64,000 nucleotides of DNA from the NCBI RefSeq assembly GCF_025950235.1, contig NZ_JAPDDT010000006.1, positions 248,001-312,000 of the forward strand, written 5' to 3'. Origin of the DNA: Luteolibacter arcticus (GTDB lineage Bacteria; Verrucomicrobiota; Verrucomicrobiia; Verrucomicrobiales; Akkermansiaceae). The notes under the pieces were generated by a model. It had not been told where the DNA came from. It was given only the letters and a program-made list of their open reading frames with translations, and ran no database searches. Of this stretch, positions 52,807 to 61,324 are shown one piece after another. How positions within the stretch are numbered: the first letter of the stretch is position 1; every line of letters starts with the position of its first letter. Position numbers and translations under genes: made by a program.

Positions 52807-53028
52807 ATGAGTGTGGACATCATCCCCGTGCTGCGGAAGCGGAGCTTCTCCTTTCTGGAGCGGCGTCCGGAATGGAGGACTGCCTTCCTCCTCGGTTCGC
52901 TGGTTCTCTTCGCCGTCGCCGCGGCCTTCCCGAAGGAGAACGGGCCAGCGCTGGAGATCGTCTCGCCCTGCAAGTTGATGGCATCGAATGATCCGTTGCT
53001 CGACGCCATCGCGCCCAAAAATCCCTGA
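52807..53028 (+). CDS. Small hypothetical membrane protein between two SDR genes
   Basis: 73 residues. Basic start (LRKRSFSFLERRPEWR), one hydrophobic helix (TAFLLGSLVLFAVAAAFP), then a short tail (VSPCKLMASNDPLLDAIAPK). Placed 21 bp after one SDR and 20 bp before the next, so it looks like a genuine operon member. No family recognised. Confidence 0.55.
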   Translation: MSVDIIPVLRKRSFSFLERRPEWRTAFLLGSLVLFAVAAAFPKENGPALEIVSPCKLMASNDPLLDAIAPKNP

Positions 53029-53047
53029 CCGTTTCTAACAAGATCCC

Positions 53048-53809
53048 ATGAAACTCGACCAAAAGATCGCCATCGTCACCGGTGGTAGCCGCGGCCTCGG
53101 CCGCAACATCGCCCTCGCACTCGCTGCCCGCGGTGCGGACGTGATTCTTACCTATCGTGAAAAGAAGGCCGAAGGCGAAGGTGTAGCCGCGGAGATCGAG
53201 GCGCTCGGTCGCAAGGCGGTCGCGCTCCAGTTGGATGTTTCCTCCACCGCTAGCTTTGCCGGTTTTGCGGAGTCGGTCCGCACGGCGCTGTTAGAGACGT
53301 GGCAGCGGGAGAGTTTCGACTTCCTCGTGAACAACGCGGGGATCGACTCGTCCGCGCCCTTCGCTGAGATGACCGAGGAGAACTTCGACCGGCTCTATCA
53401 GGTCCACTTGAAGGGCGTCTATTTCCTCACCCAGCGACTGCTGCCTTTGATTGCCGATGGCGGGCGCATCGTCTGCACGTCCACCGGCCTCGCGAGGTTC
53501 TCGATTCCCGGCTACTCGGCCTACGCCGCGATGAAAGGCGCGGTCGAGGTGATGGCCCGCTATCTGGCAAAGGAACTCGGCCCGCGCCGGATCGGCGTGA
53601 ACGTCGTGGCACCCGGTGCGATCGAGACCGACTTCACTGCGGGCCACCTCGCGCATGCCGGAGTCCGGGAGATGCTTTCTGCCCAGACTGCGCTTGGCCG
53701 CGTTGGCGTGCCGGACGACATCGGCGGCGTGGTCGCGTTCCTCTGCTCGGAGGAAGGCCGCTGGGTGAATGCCCAGCGCATCGAGGCCTCGGGCGGGATG
53801 CTTTTATGA
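53048..53809 (+). CDS. Short-chain dehydrogenase/reductase (FabG-like)
   Basis: 253 residues. TGGSRGLGRNIALALAARGADV, NNAGIDSSAPFAEMTEENFDRLYQVHLKG, SALTVGL-type STGLARFSIPGYSAYAAMKGAVEVMARYLAKELGPRRIGVNVVAPGAIETDF in part, and a C-terminal AFLCSEEGRWVNAQRIEASGG. The catalytic Tyr and Lys are in YSAYAAMKG. Substrate unknown. Last gene of the AraC-linked unit. Confidence 0.93.
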   Translation: MKLDQKIAIVTGGSRGLGRNIALALAARGADVILTYREKKAEGEGVAAEIEALGRKAVALQLDVSSTASFAGFAESVRTALLETWQRESFDFLVNNAGIDSSAPFAEMTEENFDRLYQVHLKGVYFLTQRLLPLIADGGRIVCTSTGLARFSIPGYSAYAAMKGAVEVMARYLAKELGPRRIGVNVVAPGAIETDFTAGHLAHAGVREMLSAQTALGRVGVPDDIGGVVAFLCSEEGRWVNAQRIEASGGMLL

Positions 53810-53822
53810 CCTGACGGGGGAG

Positions 53823-53931
53823 GTAGCGAAACGACTTCGTCGTTCCGGCGGGGGGCGGTCCGCCAAACGAATCGGAGTGACGATGACCAAGGAAGCCCCG
53901 CTCCGCCGGAAGGACGAAGTCCTTCCGCTAC
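53823..53931. repeat. Dispersed repeat family B, copy 2 (reverse orientation)
   Basis: Outer inverted arms GTAGCG-AACGACTTCGTCGTTCCGGCG and CGCCGGAAGGACGAAGTCCTTCCGCTAC-type words, with inner GGTCCGCC and ATCGGAGTGACG. Matches the unit at 32680 read in reverse. It lies between the SDR gene and a terminator for the next gene. Confidence 0.8.
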
Positions 53932-53968
53932 AAAAAATGCGGCCATCCCGTCTAACAGGATGGCCGCA
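53932..53968 (-). terminator. Rho-independent terminator of the 896-residue secreted protein gene
   Basis: On the minus strand TGCGGCCATCC and GGATGGCCGCA form an 11-bp stem, followed by a six-T run. The loop contains TGTTAGA, one example of the enriched heptamer. Confidence 0.82.
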
Positions 53969-54002
53969 CATACACTCGAGTTACCCAAGAAAGGCTCGGC
54001 TC

Positions 54003-56693
54003 TCAAGGACCGGTCACTTCCTCGACGCGGTAGAAGGCGGCGCCTTCCGGGGTGTCTGCATCGCTGAAGGTGTGGGTGGTCACTCCCGTCACCGTGGTGC
54101 CGATCGGAGAGAAGTCGTCCAGCGTGGTGCTACGCGCCAGCGTGTAGGTCTTCGCAGCGACGAGATTGCCGACGGTGAGTTCAAAGGCGGCACCATTGAA
54201 GCTGAAGGCCGTGACCTTTGGATCCGCGGTGATGGGGAAGTCATCCTCGTCGGTCGGGTCGGTGCCGGCTGCGACTTCGACGTTGTCGTTGAAGCCATCG
54301 CCGTCCGTGTCGGGCAGGGTGGGATCGGTGCCTAGCGTGAGTTCCGTATTGTCCGCGATCTGGTCGCCGTCGCTGTCCATCTTGATCGGACTGGTGCCCG
54401 TGTCGTCGGCATCGATGAAATCGCCGCTGTTGGATTCCACTCCGTCGCTCAGGCCGTCCCCATCTGTGTCGAGGTCATTCGGATCGCTGCCCGCGGCGAG
54501 TTCCTGCGAGTTCGGGCTTTCGTCGATGTCTCGGTCGCCGGCCGCGCCGTTCACGACCGCGATGCTGCCATTGTCCCGCGGAGACAGGTTGTTGGCGAGT
54601 TCCCAGCCATCGGGCAGGCCGTCGGTGTCCACGTCGGTGGCATTCGGCACCGCGATGATGCGGACGTTGTCGAAGAGCACGCGGAAGCCACTCGCGTGGC
54701 GGATGTAGACCGCGATGTTTCCGGCGGGCGGGGTGCTGCCAGTGACGAACGAGTAAGGACGTCCCAAGGCTCCGGAGCCTATCGTTGTTAGAGCGCTGGC
54801 ATCGCGCAGCTTGTTGACCACGCCGTCGGCATCCGGGTTTCCGGATTCGAGGCGCACGCCATTCAAGTCCATGCGGCCGGGATAGCCCGATACCGGCGTG
54901 CCGATGGCGCTGCTGGAATACAGGCCGAACTCGACGGTTCCCGTGGGGAAGCCATTGCGGTAGCCGCCGGCGAGGTCCACCAGATAGGTCGTATTCGGGC
55001 TGAAGGCCACGCCGGTGTCCTGATAGAGGTAGTTTCCGAGGGTCTGGATGCCCGCGTATTGCGCTCCTTGTCCACCGCTGACGCCGCTGCCGGTGAGGCA
55101 TTCCACGTAGGTCTCCTCGATTGTGTGAGCGGTGCTGAGGGACCAGCTATCGGGGATGACCCGGAGAAATCCGCCCGCGGCATCCGGCAGCTCGAAGCTC
55201 GAATTGACCACCGGGACGGTGGGCAGCGTGGAGCTGTCGAGCTTGGGGTCGGTTCCTAACAAGAACTCCCAGCGATCGTTCTGCCCGTCGCCGTCGGTGT
55301 CGGATTTGTTCGGGTCGGTGCCCGTGACGGTGCCGGCGGCGTAGTCCTCATCGGGGTTCTCATCGCCGTCCTTGATGCCGTCGCCATCGGTGTCGGCCTT
55401 GATGGCGCTGCTGCCAGTGAGGAATTCGCTGCTCCATGTGCCGCCGCCGTCTTCATCGACGTCGTTGTAGCCGTCGTCGTCGGTATCCGCCAGTTGGGCA
55501 TCGGTTTTGCGGGTGTATTCTCCCGAGTTGAGCAGCAGGTCCTCATCCGGGTCGCCATTCGCGCCGTTGTCAGGGTCGGTGGTGCCGTCGTCGAGCGGGT
55601 TGAGCTCGTTGTCCACTTCCCAGCCGTCGGGCAGCGTGTCGTTGTCGGTATCGGGATCCAGTGGCAGGGTTCCCGCCGTGAATTCCTCACCATCGTCGAG
55701 ACCGTCCTCGTCGGTGTCCGCCTTGCGCGGGTTGGTACTGTCCACACCCTCGTTGAATTCCTCGAGATTGGTGCGGCCATCGTTGTCGGGATTGCCTTCG
55801 GGACCGTTATCGATGTTGGTGGTGCCGTCGTCCTCCGGGTCGAGGCCATGATTGTTTTCCCAGGCGTCCGGCAGGCCATCGTCATCGGTGTCGGGAACCT
55901 CGACGACGTTTGTGCCGATGATCTGGAAGCCGTTGAGCGGCGCGCGCCACGGGCCGGTGCCGGCTTCATCGACCCGGATGTAGAAGGCAGGAGCGGTCAG
56001 GCCGCTGAAGACGGTGTAGTTGCCCACGCCCGAGGTGCCTGTGACGCGGGTGAAAGTTGGGTTCGTGTTCCAGTTCGATTGGTCGATGATGTCGACCCTG
56101 CTGGTCAGATCGGTGCCGAGGCCGGGGTCGGCACCTACCGGCGCGCCGGGAAGCGTATTGGCCAGCCAAACCCGCGTCGCGCGGTCGCCGCCGGCTGAGT
56201 CGCCATCGGCATAAATTACCACGCTGTATGAGGTGAGGTTGTTCTCTGCCATCCATTCATCCAGCTTAGTGACGAGCACGATAGGTTTATCATTGGCGCT
56301 GCCGAAGACTCCGTCGAACGCGCCGTTGGCTTGTCCGTTGGAGTCCAGATAGCCATTCATGAGGATGCCATTGCCGCCGGCGAGCGGGGCGGCAGCGACT
56401 ACCCAGGCGCCGGTGGCGTCCCATTTCATGGTCACGTCCGTGGAAGCACCGTTGGCATCCTTGAGGGGAGTGGGATTTCCCCAGCGCCAGCAGCTGTTCC
56501 AGTTCGCGTGCTGAATCTCTGCACCGGCGACATCGGCGGCGGCAATATGAGACGAGGTTGCGGCTTCGTCGGCGAAACTCACGCCGATGGGGAAATCCAC
56601 GGCTCCGGCAAGGCTGGAGAAGAGGGGGAGGAGGAATATCGCCGCCCGGCAACTGCGGCCGGGGGCTCTTAGGGGTTGGTCTGGGAGCATCAT
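54003..56693 (-). CDS. Large secreted protein with thrombospondin-3-like Asp repeats
   Basis: 896 residues. Signal peptide (CRAAIFLLPLFSSLAGA). Residues 28-300: a beta-rich N-terminal region (WKWDATGAWVVAAAPLAGG-type, GNYTVFSGLTAPAFYIRVDE). Residues about 275-493: a run of calcium-binding Asp motifs such as DTDDDGLPDAWENNHGLDP, DTDEDGLDDGEEF, DPDTDNDTLPDGWEV, DADTDGDGIKDGDEN. Residues 495-680: a jelly-roll-like domain (FELPDAAGGFLRVIPDSWSL, VYIRHASGFRVLFDNVRI). A second Asp-repeat block (680-830) and a C-terminal module (830-896) ending AAFYRVEEV follow. Probably a calcium-stabilised extracellular protein. Divergent from the PA14 sensor kinase gene. Confidence 0.85.
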   Translation of the reverse strand: MMLPDQPLRAPGRSCRAAIFLLPLFSSLAGAVDFPIGVSFADEAATSSHIAAADVAGAEIQHANWNSCWRWGNPTPLKDANGASTDVTMKWDATGAWVVAAAPLAGGNGILMNGYLDSNGQANGAFDGVFGSANDKPIVLVTKLDEWMAENNLTSYSVVIYADGDSAGGDRATRVWLANTLPGAPVGADPGLGTDLTSRVDIIDQSNWNTNPTFTRVTGTSGVGNYTVFSGLTAPAFYIRVDEAGTGPWRAPLNGFQIIGTNVVEVPDTDDDGLPDAWENNHGLDPEDDGTTNIDNGPEGNPDNDGRTNLEEFNEGVDSTNPRKADTDEDGLDDGEEFTAGTLPLDPDTDNDTLPDGWEVDNELNPLDDGTTDPDNGANGDPDEDLLLNSGEYTRKTDAQLADTDDDGYNDVDEDGGGTWSSEFLTGSSAIKADTDGDGIKDGDENPDEDYAAGTVTGTDPNKSDTDGDGQNDRWEFLLGTDPKLDSSTLPTVPVVNSSFELPDAAGGFLRVIPDSWSLSTAHTIEETYVECLTGSGVSGGQGAQYAGIQTLGNYLYQDTGVAFSPNTTYLVDLAGGYRNGFPTGTVEFGLYSSSAIGTPVSGYPGRMDLNGVRLESGNPDADGVVNKLRDASALTTIGSGALGRPYSFVTGSTPPAGNIAVYIRHASGFRVLFDNVRIIAVPNATDVDTDGLPDGWELANNLSPRDNGSIAVVNGAAGDRDIDESPNSQELAAGSDPNDLDTDGDGLSDGVESNSGDFIDADDTGTSPIKMDSDGDQIADNTELTLGTDPTLPDTDGDGFNDNVEVAAGTDPTDEDDFPITADPKVTAFSFNGAAFELTVGNLVAAKTYTLARSTTLDDFSPIGTTVTGVTTHTFSDADTPEGAAFYRVEEVTGP

Positions 56694-56917
56694 CGTAACG
56701 GGCTTTGGATGAGGTGTCGGGCGGCTCAACGGGACCTTGCGGGCCCTGGAAATTGAACCCGAGGTCACTTTTGATCATGGTCCTCTCCATCGCCCCGCGC
56801 ACAGCTACCCGACCCGGTAGAAATCCTGTCCCCCGAGTTCGGCGGTTGAAATGGTGTGGCACGAAAGCCGACTTTCTCCCGGTCCAGCGGTGCTTTTGCT
56901 CTCCGACTGTGTATTTC

Positions 56918-59900
56918 ATGATCATGTTTTCCCCGCATCACGCTGGTAGGATCGCTGGCCTCGCTTTGCTCGGGGCCGGCCTTTGTCTCGGCATTCACGC
57001 GGCGGAGCCGATGTCGCTGGCGGCTCTCCAGCGCACTGCCGATCAGAAGAGCCGGGAGATCCTGTCCTTCACGCTGGAGGGCACCGTGTGCTCGGCGGAG
57101 GGGAGGCGGGTGGCGCTGCAGGACGCGACCGCCACGGTTCTGTTAGAGTGTCCGTCATTGCCCGCGGATTGCAGCGAGGGGATGCGGCTGCGAATCGAGA
57201 GTGAAGACTGCCTGATCGTCCGCGACCGCCATGTGATCCGGCTGGGCACTGCGCCGGTCGTGGAGAATGACGGGCACCACTCGCGCGTCACCCGCTCGGG
57301 AACGCTTCATCTGGAGCAGGGGAAGCAGCCGCTGCGCATGGAGTGGTTCAATGGCTACGCGGAGACCTCGCTGGACCTAGAGTTCGAGGGACCGGGCTTG
57401 CCGCGGCAGGGGGTGCCGGCGTCCTCCTTGTTTCAACGTGCTGCGGGGGAGGGCGACTTTTCGCCGGGACTCGCCTACCAGACCTATATCGGCGAATGGC
57501 ACGCGCTGCCGGATTTCAAAATGCTTGAGCCTGTCTCCCGCGGGACCGTTCCCGATTTCGACGTGGCCGTGGTGCCCCAGCCCAATCACGCGGGGGCGGT
57601 ATTCACCGGCTTCCTCGAGATTCCGCAGACCGGGCTCTATACCTTCCACGTGTCATCGGACGATGGCTCGCGGCTTTACCTCGGCGAACCGAAGGTGAGC
57701 GTCACGCCGCTGGCGGGAAGAGGAGTGATGACGACGCGGGAGTGGCACGGCAGTGCTTCCGCCAACGGCGGCGACTGGGTGACCGCGGAAGGAAACGTCA
57801 CCTTCGCGGCGCGGCAGGATGGATGGCTCGTGCTTGATCTGGCAGGCCCGAGCGCGTCGTTCCAAGCGGTCGTGGCGGGCGAGGGCGAGCTCCAGCCGGA
57901 GACCTTGCTCAATCGTCGCGTGACACTTCGCGGCATCGGCCGCCGTGACGGGATGGCGGTCGTGCGCCAGGGCGATGTGGAACTTTTCGCCTCACCCCGC
58001 CAACCTACCGACTTGCTCACCGAGGTGGGCCAAGTGCGGCGCTTGCAGCCGGAGGAATCCCGCAAACCCTACCGTGCGCGCCTGACCGGCGTGGTGACGA
58101 TGACGACCTCGGCCTCGCTGGTGCTTCAGGATTCGACCGGGGGCGTTTTCATTTACTACAATGCCCCTCCGTCCAGTGTCCCTCCACGTCCCGGCGAGCT
58201 GTGGGAAATCGAAGGCAATACCGCCCCCGGCGACTTTTCCCCGATGATCTATGGCGAGCGCGCGAGCTACCACGGTCGCGCCCCGATGCCCGAGCCTAAA
58301 CGGCCGTCGTGGGATCAGATCGCGAGCGGCAGCCTTGATGCCGAGCTGGTGGAGATCGAGGGCGTGGTCGTGTCCGATACCGCGGACGCGATGGAGCTGC
58401 TGACCAGCGGCGGCATGCTGCGGATCGTCGACCATCGCTTCTATCCCTTGCCGGTGCGCGATATGGATGCGGCGGCGCGCACGGCCCTTCGCGGCAGCGT
58501 GGTGCGCATCCGCGGCGTCTTCACCGCGAACTGGGACAGCTCGACCGGCCGGGTCAATCCCGGCGTCTGTTTGTTAGGTAACGCCCTGCTAACGGTGCAG
58601 GCGCCGGCCCCGGACGATCCCTTCGAGGTGCCCTCCATCAAGGCTGCGGACCTGTTACTCTTCACCTCGCACTCCAGCCGCTTCAAGCGCGTGAAGGTGC
58701 TCGGCACGGTGCTGCATGGACGACCTCCGGAACTCTACCTGACCGACGGCGGCAGGGGCTTCCGCGTCGTCTCCGCCGATACCTCCGGCCTGAAGCCCGG
58801 CGACCGCGTGGAGGCCTCCGGCTACCCGCGGCTGGGTGGTCCTTCGCCTGTTCTGTTAGAAACGCGGGTCCGCGGCATCGGCCATGAAGCCATCCCGGAG
58901 CCGCAAGTTGTGAGCGCGGACCGCCTGCCCGATGCTGCGCTGGATGCGACGCGGGTGTCGATCGAGGCGAGCTTGCTAAGCGACAGCCTGCGCGAGCAAG
59001 AGCGCGTGCTAGAAGTGCAAGCGGGCAGCCAGCGTTTCGTCGCGCGCCTAGCCACGGCGGACCGCACCGCCAAGCCGGTCGAGCGCGGCAGCATCGTGCG
59101 TCTCTCCGGCGTGTATGTGGCAGGCTTGCCTGACCGCGCGGCGGCGGAACCCTTCGAGCTGCTGCTTCACGAGCCCGGGGATCTTGTCGTCCTCCACCGC
59201 GGCCCGTGGTGGACCGCCCGTCACACGATGTTCGCGATCGCCATTCTTTCCGGTGGCTTGTCGCTTGCTCTCGGCTGGGTGTTCTCGCTCCGTCGCACGG
59301 TGGCCCTGCGCAGCCGCCAACTCGCCGCGGAGATCGAAGAACGCCAGTCCAGCGAGCGCCACCGGGAGATGGAGAGCGAGCGCGCGCGTGTCGCGCAGGA
59401 CCTGCATGATGAACTCGGCTCCGGCCTGACCGAGGCGGGCATCCTCACCTCGCTGGTCCAGAGCGACGCCATCCCGCAGGAGAAGAAAGACGGCTATCTC
59501 ACCCAGCTCGGCGAAGTCTGCCGCGGCCTCGTCACCGGGCTCGATGAGATCGTGTGGGCGGTCAATCCACGCTACGACTCTGTCACCGATCTGGCGGGCT
59601 ACTTTTCCCTCTTCGCCCAGCGTTTCCTCGATCTCGCCGGCATCCAGTGCCGTCTCAAGATCGCCGACTCGGTCGCCGGGCATCCGCTCGACTCGCGCCG
59701 CCGCCATGGGCTGTTCCTCGCCTTCAAGGAAGCTCTGAACAACATCGTCCGTCACTCCGGCGCGACCGAGGTGAAGCTCGAGATCGCCGTGACCGCGGGC
59801 CGCCTCGACGTCGCGCTCGCCGACAACGGCCGCGGCTTTGCCATCGCCCCGGACTCTCCCGGCAGCGATGGTCTTGCCGGGATGCTCGCGAGAATGGAGA

Positions 59901-59995
59901 AACTGGGTGGAGCCTGCCGCATCGAGACGAACCCGGGGCGGGGGACCTCGGTCGGGTTCAGCTTGCCTTTGGAAAAGAACACGAACACACCATGA
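56918..59995 (+). CDS. NarL-type sensor histidine kinase with PA14-containing extracytoplasmic region
   Basis: 1025 residues. Signal or anchor segment at the N-terminus (AGLALLGAGLCLGIHAAEP). A large extracytoplasmic region (about 30-770) includes a PA14-like segment (about 228-260, GFLEIPQTGLYTFHVSSDDG) and several OB-fold-like repeats (GTVCSAEGRRVALQDATATV; LTGVVTMTTSASLVLQDSTG). A membrane helix at about 771-793 precedes a HisKA_3 dimerisation domain (ERARVAQDLHDELGS, His830) and a HATPase domain (FKEALNNIVRHS, DNGRGFAIA). Senses an extracellular, probably carbohydrate-related, signal. Its last four bases overlap the response regulator start. Confidence 0.88.
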   Translation: MIMFSPHHAGRIAGLALLGAGLCLGIHAAEPMSLAALQRTADQKSREILSFTLEGTVCSAEGRRVALQDATATVLLECPSLPADCSEGMRLRIESEDCLIVRDRHVIRLGTAPVVENDGHHSRVTRSGTLHLEQGKQPLRMEWFNGYAETSLDLEFEGPGLPRQGVPASSLFQRAAGEGDFSPGLAYQTYIGEWHALPDFKMLEPVSRGTVPDFDVAVVPQPNHAGAVFTGFLEIPQTGLYTFHVSSDDGSRLYLGEPKVSVTPLAGRGVMTTREWHGSASANGGDWVTAEGNVTFAARQDGWLVLDLAGPSASFQAVVAGEGELQPETLLNRRVTLRGIGRRDGMAVVRQGDVELFASPRQPTDLLTEVGQVRRLQPEESRKPYRARLTGVVTMTTSASLVLQDSTGGVFIYYNAPPSSVPPRPGELWEIEGNTAPGDFSPMIYGERASYHGRAPMPEPKRPSWDQIASGSLDAELVEIEGVVVSDTADAMELLTSGGMLRIVDHRFYPLPVRDMDAAARTALRGSVVRIRGVFTANWDSSTGRVNPGVCLLGNALLTVQAPAPDDPFEVPSIKAADLLLFTSHSSRFKRVKVLGTVLHGRPPELYLTDGGRGFRVVSADTSGLKPGDRVEASGYPRLGGPSPVLLETRVRGIGHEAIPEPQVVSADRLPDAALDATRVSIEASLLSDSLREQERVLEVQAGSQRFVARLATADRTAKPVERGSIVRLSGVYVAGLPDRAAAEPFELLLHEPGDLVVLHRGPWWTARHTMFAIAILSGGLSLALGWVFSLRRTVALRSRQLAAEIEERQSSERHREMESERARVAQDLHDELGSGLTEAGILTSLVQSDAIPQEKKDGYLTQLGEVCRGLVTGLDEIVWAVNPRYDSVTDLAGYFSLFAQRFLDLAGIQCRLKIADSVAGHPLDSRRRHGLFLAFKEALNNIVRHSGATEVKLEIAVTAGRLDVALADNGRGFAIAPDSPGSDGLAGMLARMEKLGGACRIETNPGRGTSVGFSLPLEKNTNTP

Positions 59996-60618
59996 TCAAG
60001 CTCGGCATCGTCGAAGACAGCAGGACCACCCGCGAGGGCTTGGAGACCATCATCAATCTCTCGCCGGATTTCCGCTGCGTGTGCTCCTGCGACACCGCAG
60101 AGAAGGCACTCATCCAGCTCCCGAAGCACGCGCCGGAAGTCGTGCTCATGGACATCCAGCTTCCCGGCATGTCGGGCATCGAGTGCGTGGCGCGGCTCAA
60201 GAAACTGCTGCCCGAGACGCAGGTCATCATGGTGACCGTCTATGAAGACCCAGACCGCGTCTTCAGCGCGCTGCGCAATGGTGCCTCCGGCTATCTGCTG
60301 AAGCGCTCCACGCCGGAGCAGGTGCTCACCGCCATCCGCGATGTCCAGCAGGGAGGCGCGCCGATGAGCGGCGAGATCGCACGCAAGGTCATTCTTCATT
60401 TCCGCGATCAATCTACCTCGGCGGAGGAGGTGGAGAAGCTCACCGCCCGCGAGCGCGAGGTGCTGGAGTTGGTGGCGGAGGGCTTCATCAACAAGGAAAT
60501 CGGCGAGCGACTCGGCGTGTCGACGGAGGCTGTGCGCTGGCACTTGAAGCACATCTACGTGAAGCTCCACGTACGCTCCCGCACGGAGGCCGCGCTGAAA
60601 TTCCGCGGGCCGAAGTGA
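59992..60618 (+). CDS. NarL/LuxR-type response regulator
   Basis: 208 residues. Receiver domain with phospho-acceptor Asp54 (VVLMDIQLPGMSG), acidic pair in GIVEDS, switch T/K in MVTVYEDPDR and GYLLKRSTPEQ. Then a LuxR-type HTH (LTAREREVLELVAEGFINKEIGERLGVSTEAVRWHL). Translationally coupled to the PA14 kinase (ATGA overlap). The divergent 896-residue secreted protein is a likely target. Confidence 0.95.
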   Translation: MIKLGIVEDSRTTREGLETIINLSPDFRCVCSCDTAEKALIQLPKHAPEVVLMDIQLPGMSGIECVARLKKLLPETQVIMVTVYEDPDRVFSALRNGASGYLLKRSTPEQVLTAIRDVQQGGAPMSGEIARKVILHFRDQSTSAEEVEKLTAREREVLELVAEGFINKEIGERLGVSTEAVRWHLKHIYVKLHVRSRTEAALKFRGPK

Positions 60619-60664
60619 CTTCAGCTACGATTAATGCCCCTTTGCGGCGACCAGCGGCTACTTT

Positions 60665-61324
60665 TCACCGCAAAATATACAGCGCCGTGGCCACCACGTG
60701 GCAGGCACTTCCAGCCAGCACGAAGAGGTGCCAGATCGCGTGGTTGTAGCGCAGCCGCTTCCACGCGAAGAAGATCACGCCCAGCGTGTAGCAGAGGCCG
60801 CCGGCGACCATCCACGCCACACCGGCGGGTGACAGCGCGCGCAGCATCGGGCCGAAGGCGATCACCGCCAGCCAGCCCATCACGATGTAGAGCGCGGTAG
60901 ACCACCAGGTGTCGCGCCTGCCGCGGCCGAAGGTCTTCAGCAGCACTCCGGCGATGGCCAGAAACCACACGATCCCGAACAAGGTCCACCCCCACGGCCC
61001 GCGCAGCGCGACCAGGGTGAGGGGGGTGTAGGAGCCGGCGATCAAGAGGTAGATGCACGCATGATCCAGTGCTTGGAGCCACGGCTTTCTCCGCGGGCAG
61101 GAGGTCGCATGGTAGATCGTGGATGAGCCGTATAGCAGGACCAGCGTGCCGCCGAAAACCAGGGCGGAAATCGTGCGGAAAGCTTCCCCCTCGGCCCTCA
61201 TCACCATCACCACCAGTGCCACGATCGCCAGCGCGGTGCCGAGCGCATGGGTCACCATGCTCGCCATTTCTTCGGCGTGGCTTTCACAGAGTGGCGAACG
61301 GGGCCTCGGCGCAGGCCGGTGCAT
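60665..61324 (-). CDS. Hemolysin III family (YqfA/HlyIII) membrane protein
   Basis: 219 residues with seven membrane helices. HAEEMASMVTHALGTALAIVALVVMV, SSTIYHATSC, DHACIYLLIAGSYTPL and NHAIWHLFVLAGSACHVVA carry the conserved His residues of the family. Related to PAQR receptors; bacterial role unclear. The ATG before HRPAPRPRS is chosen; the longer frame adds a non-conserved 51-residue front. Confidence 0.92.
   Translation of the reverse strand: MHRPAPRPRSPLCESHAEEMASMVTHALGTALAIVALVVMVMRAEGEAFRTISALVFGGTLVLLYGSSTIYHATSCPRRKPWLQALDHACIYLLIAGSYTPLTLVALRGPWGWTLFGIVWFLAIAGVLLKTFGRGRRDTWWSTALYIVMGWLAVIAFGPMLRALSPAGVAWMVAGGLCYTLGVIFFAWKRLRYNHAIWHLFVLAGSACHVVATALYILR

Noticed and set aside
54240..55870. 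Tandem DNA repeat interpreted as a satellite in the 896-residue gene
   Set aside because: The repetition comes from protein-level Asp motifs in an intact reading frame.
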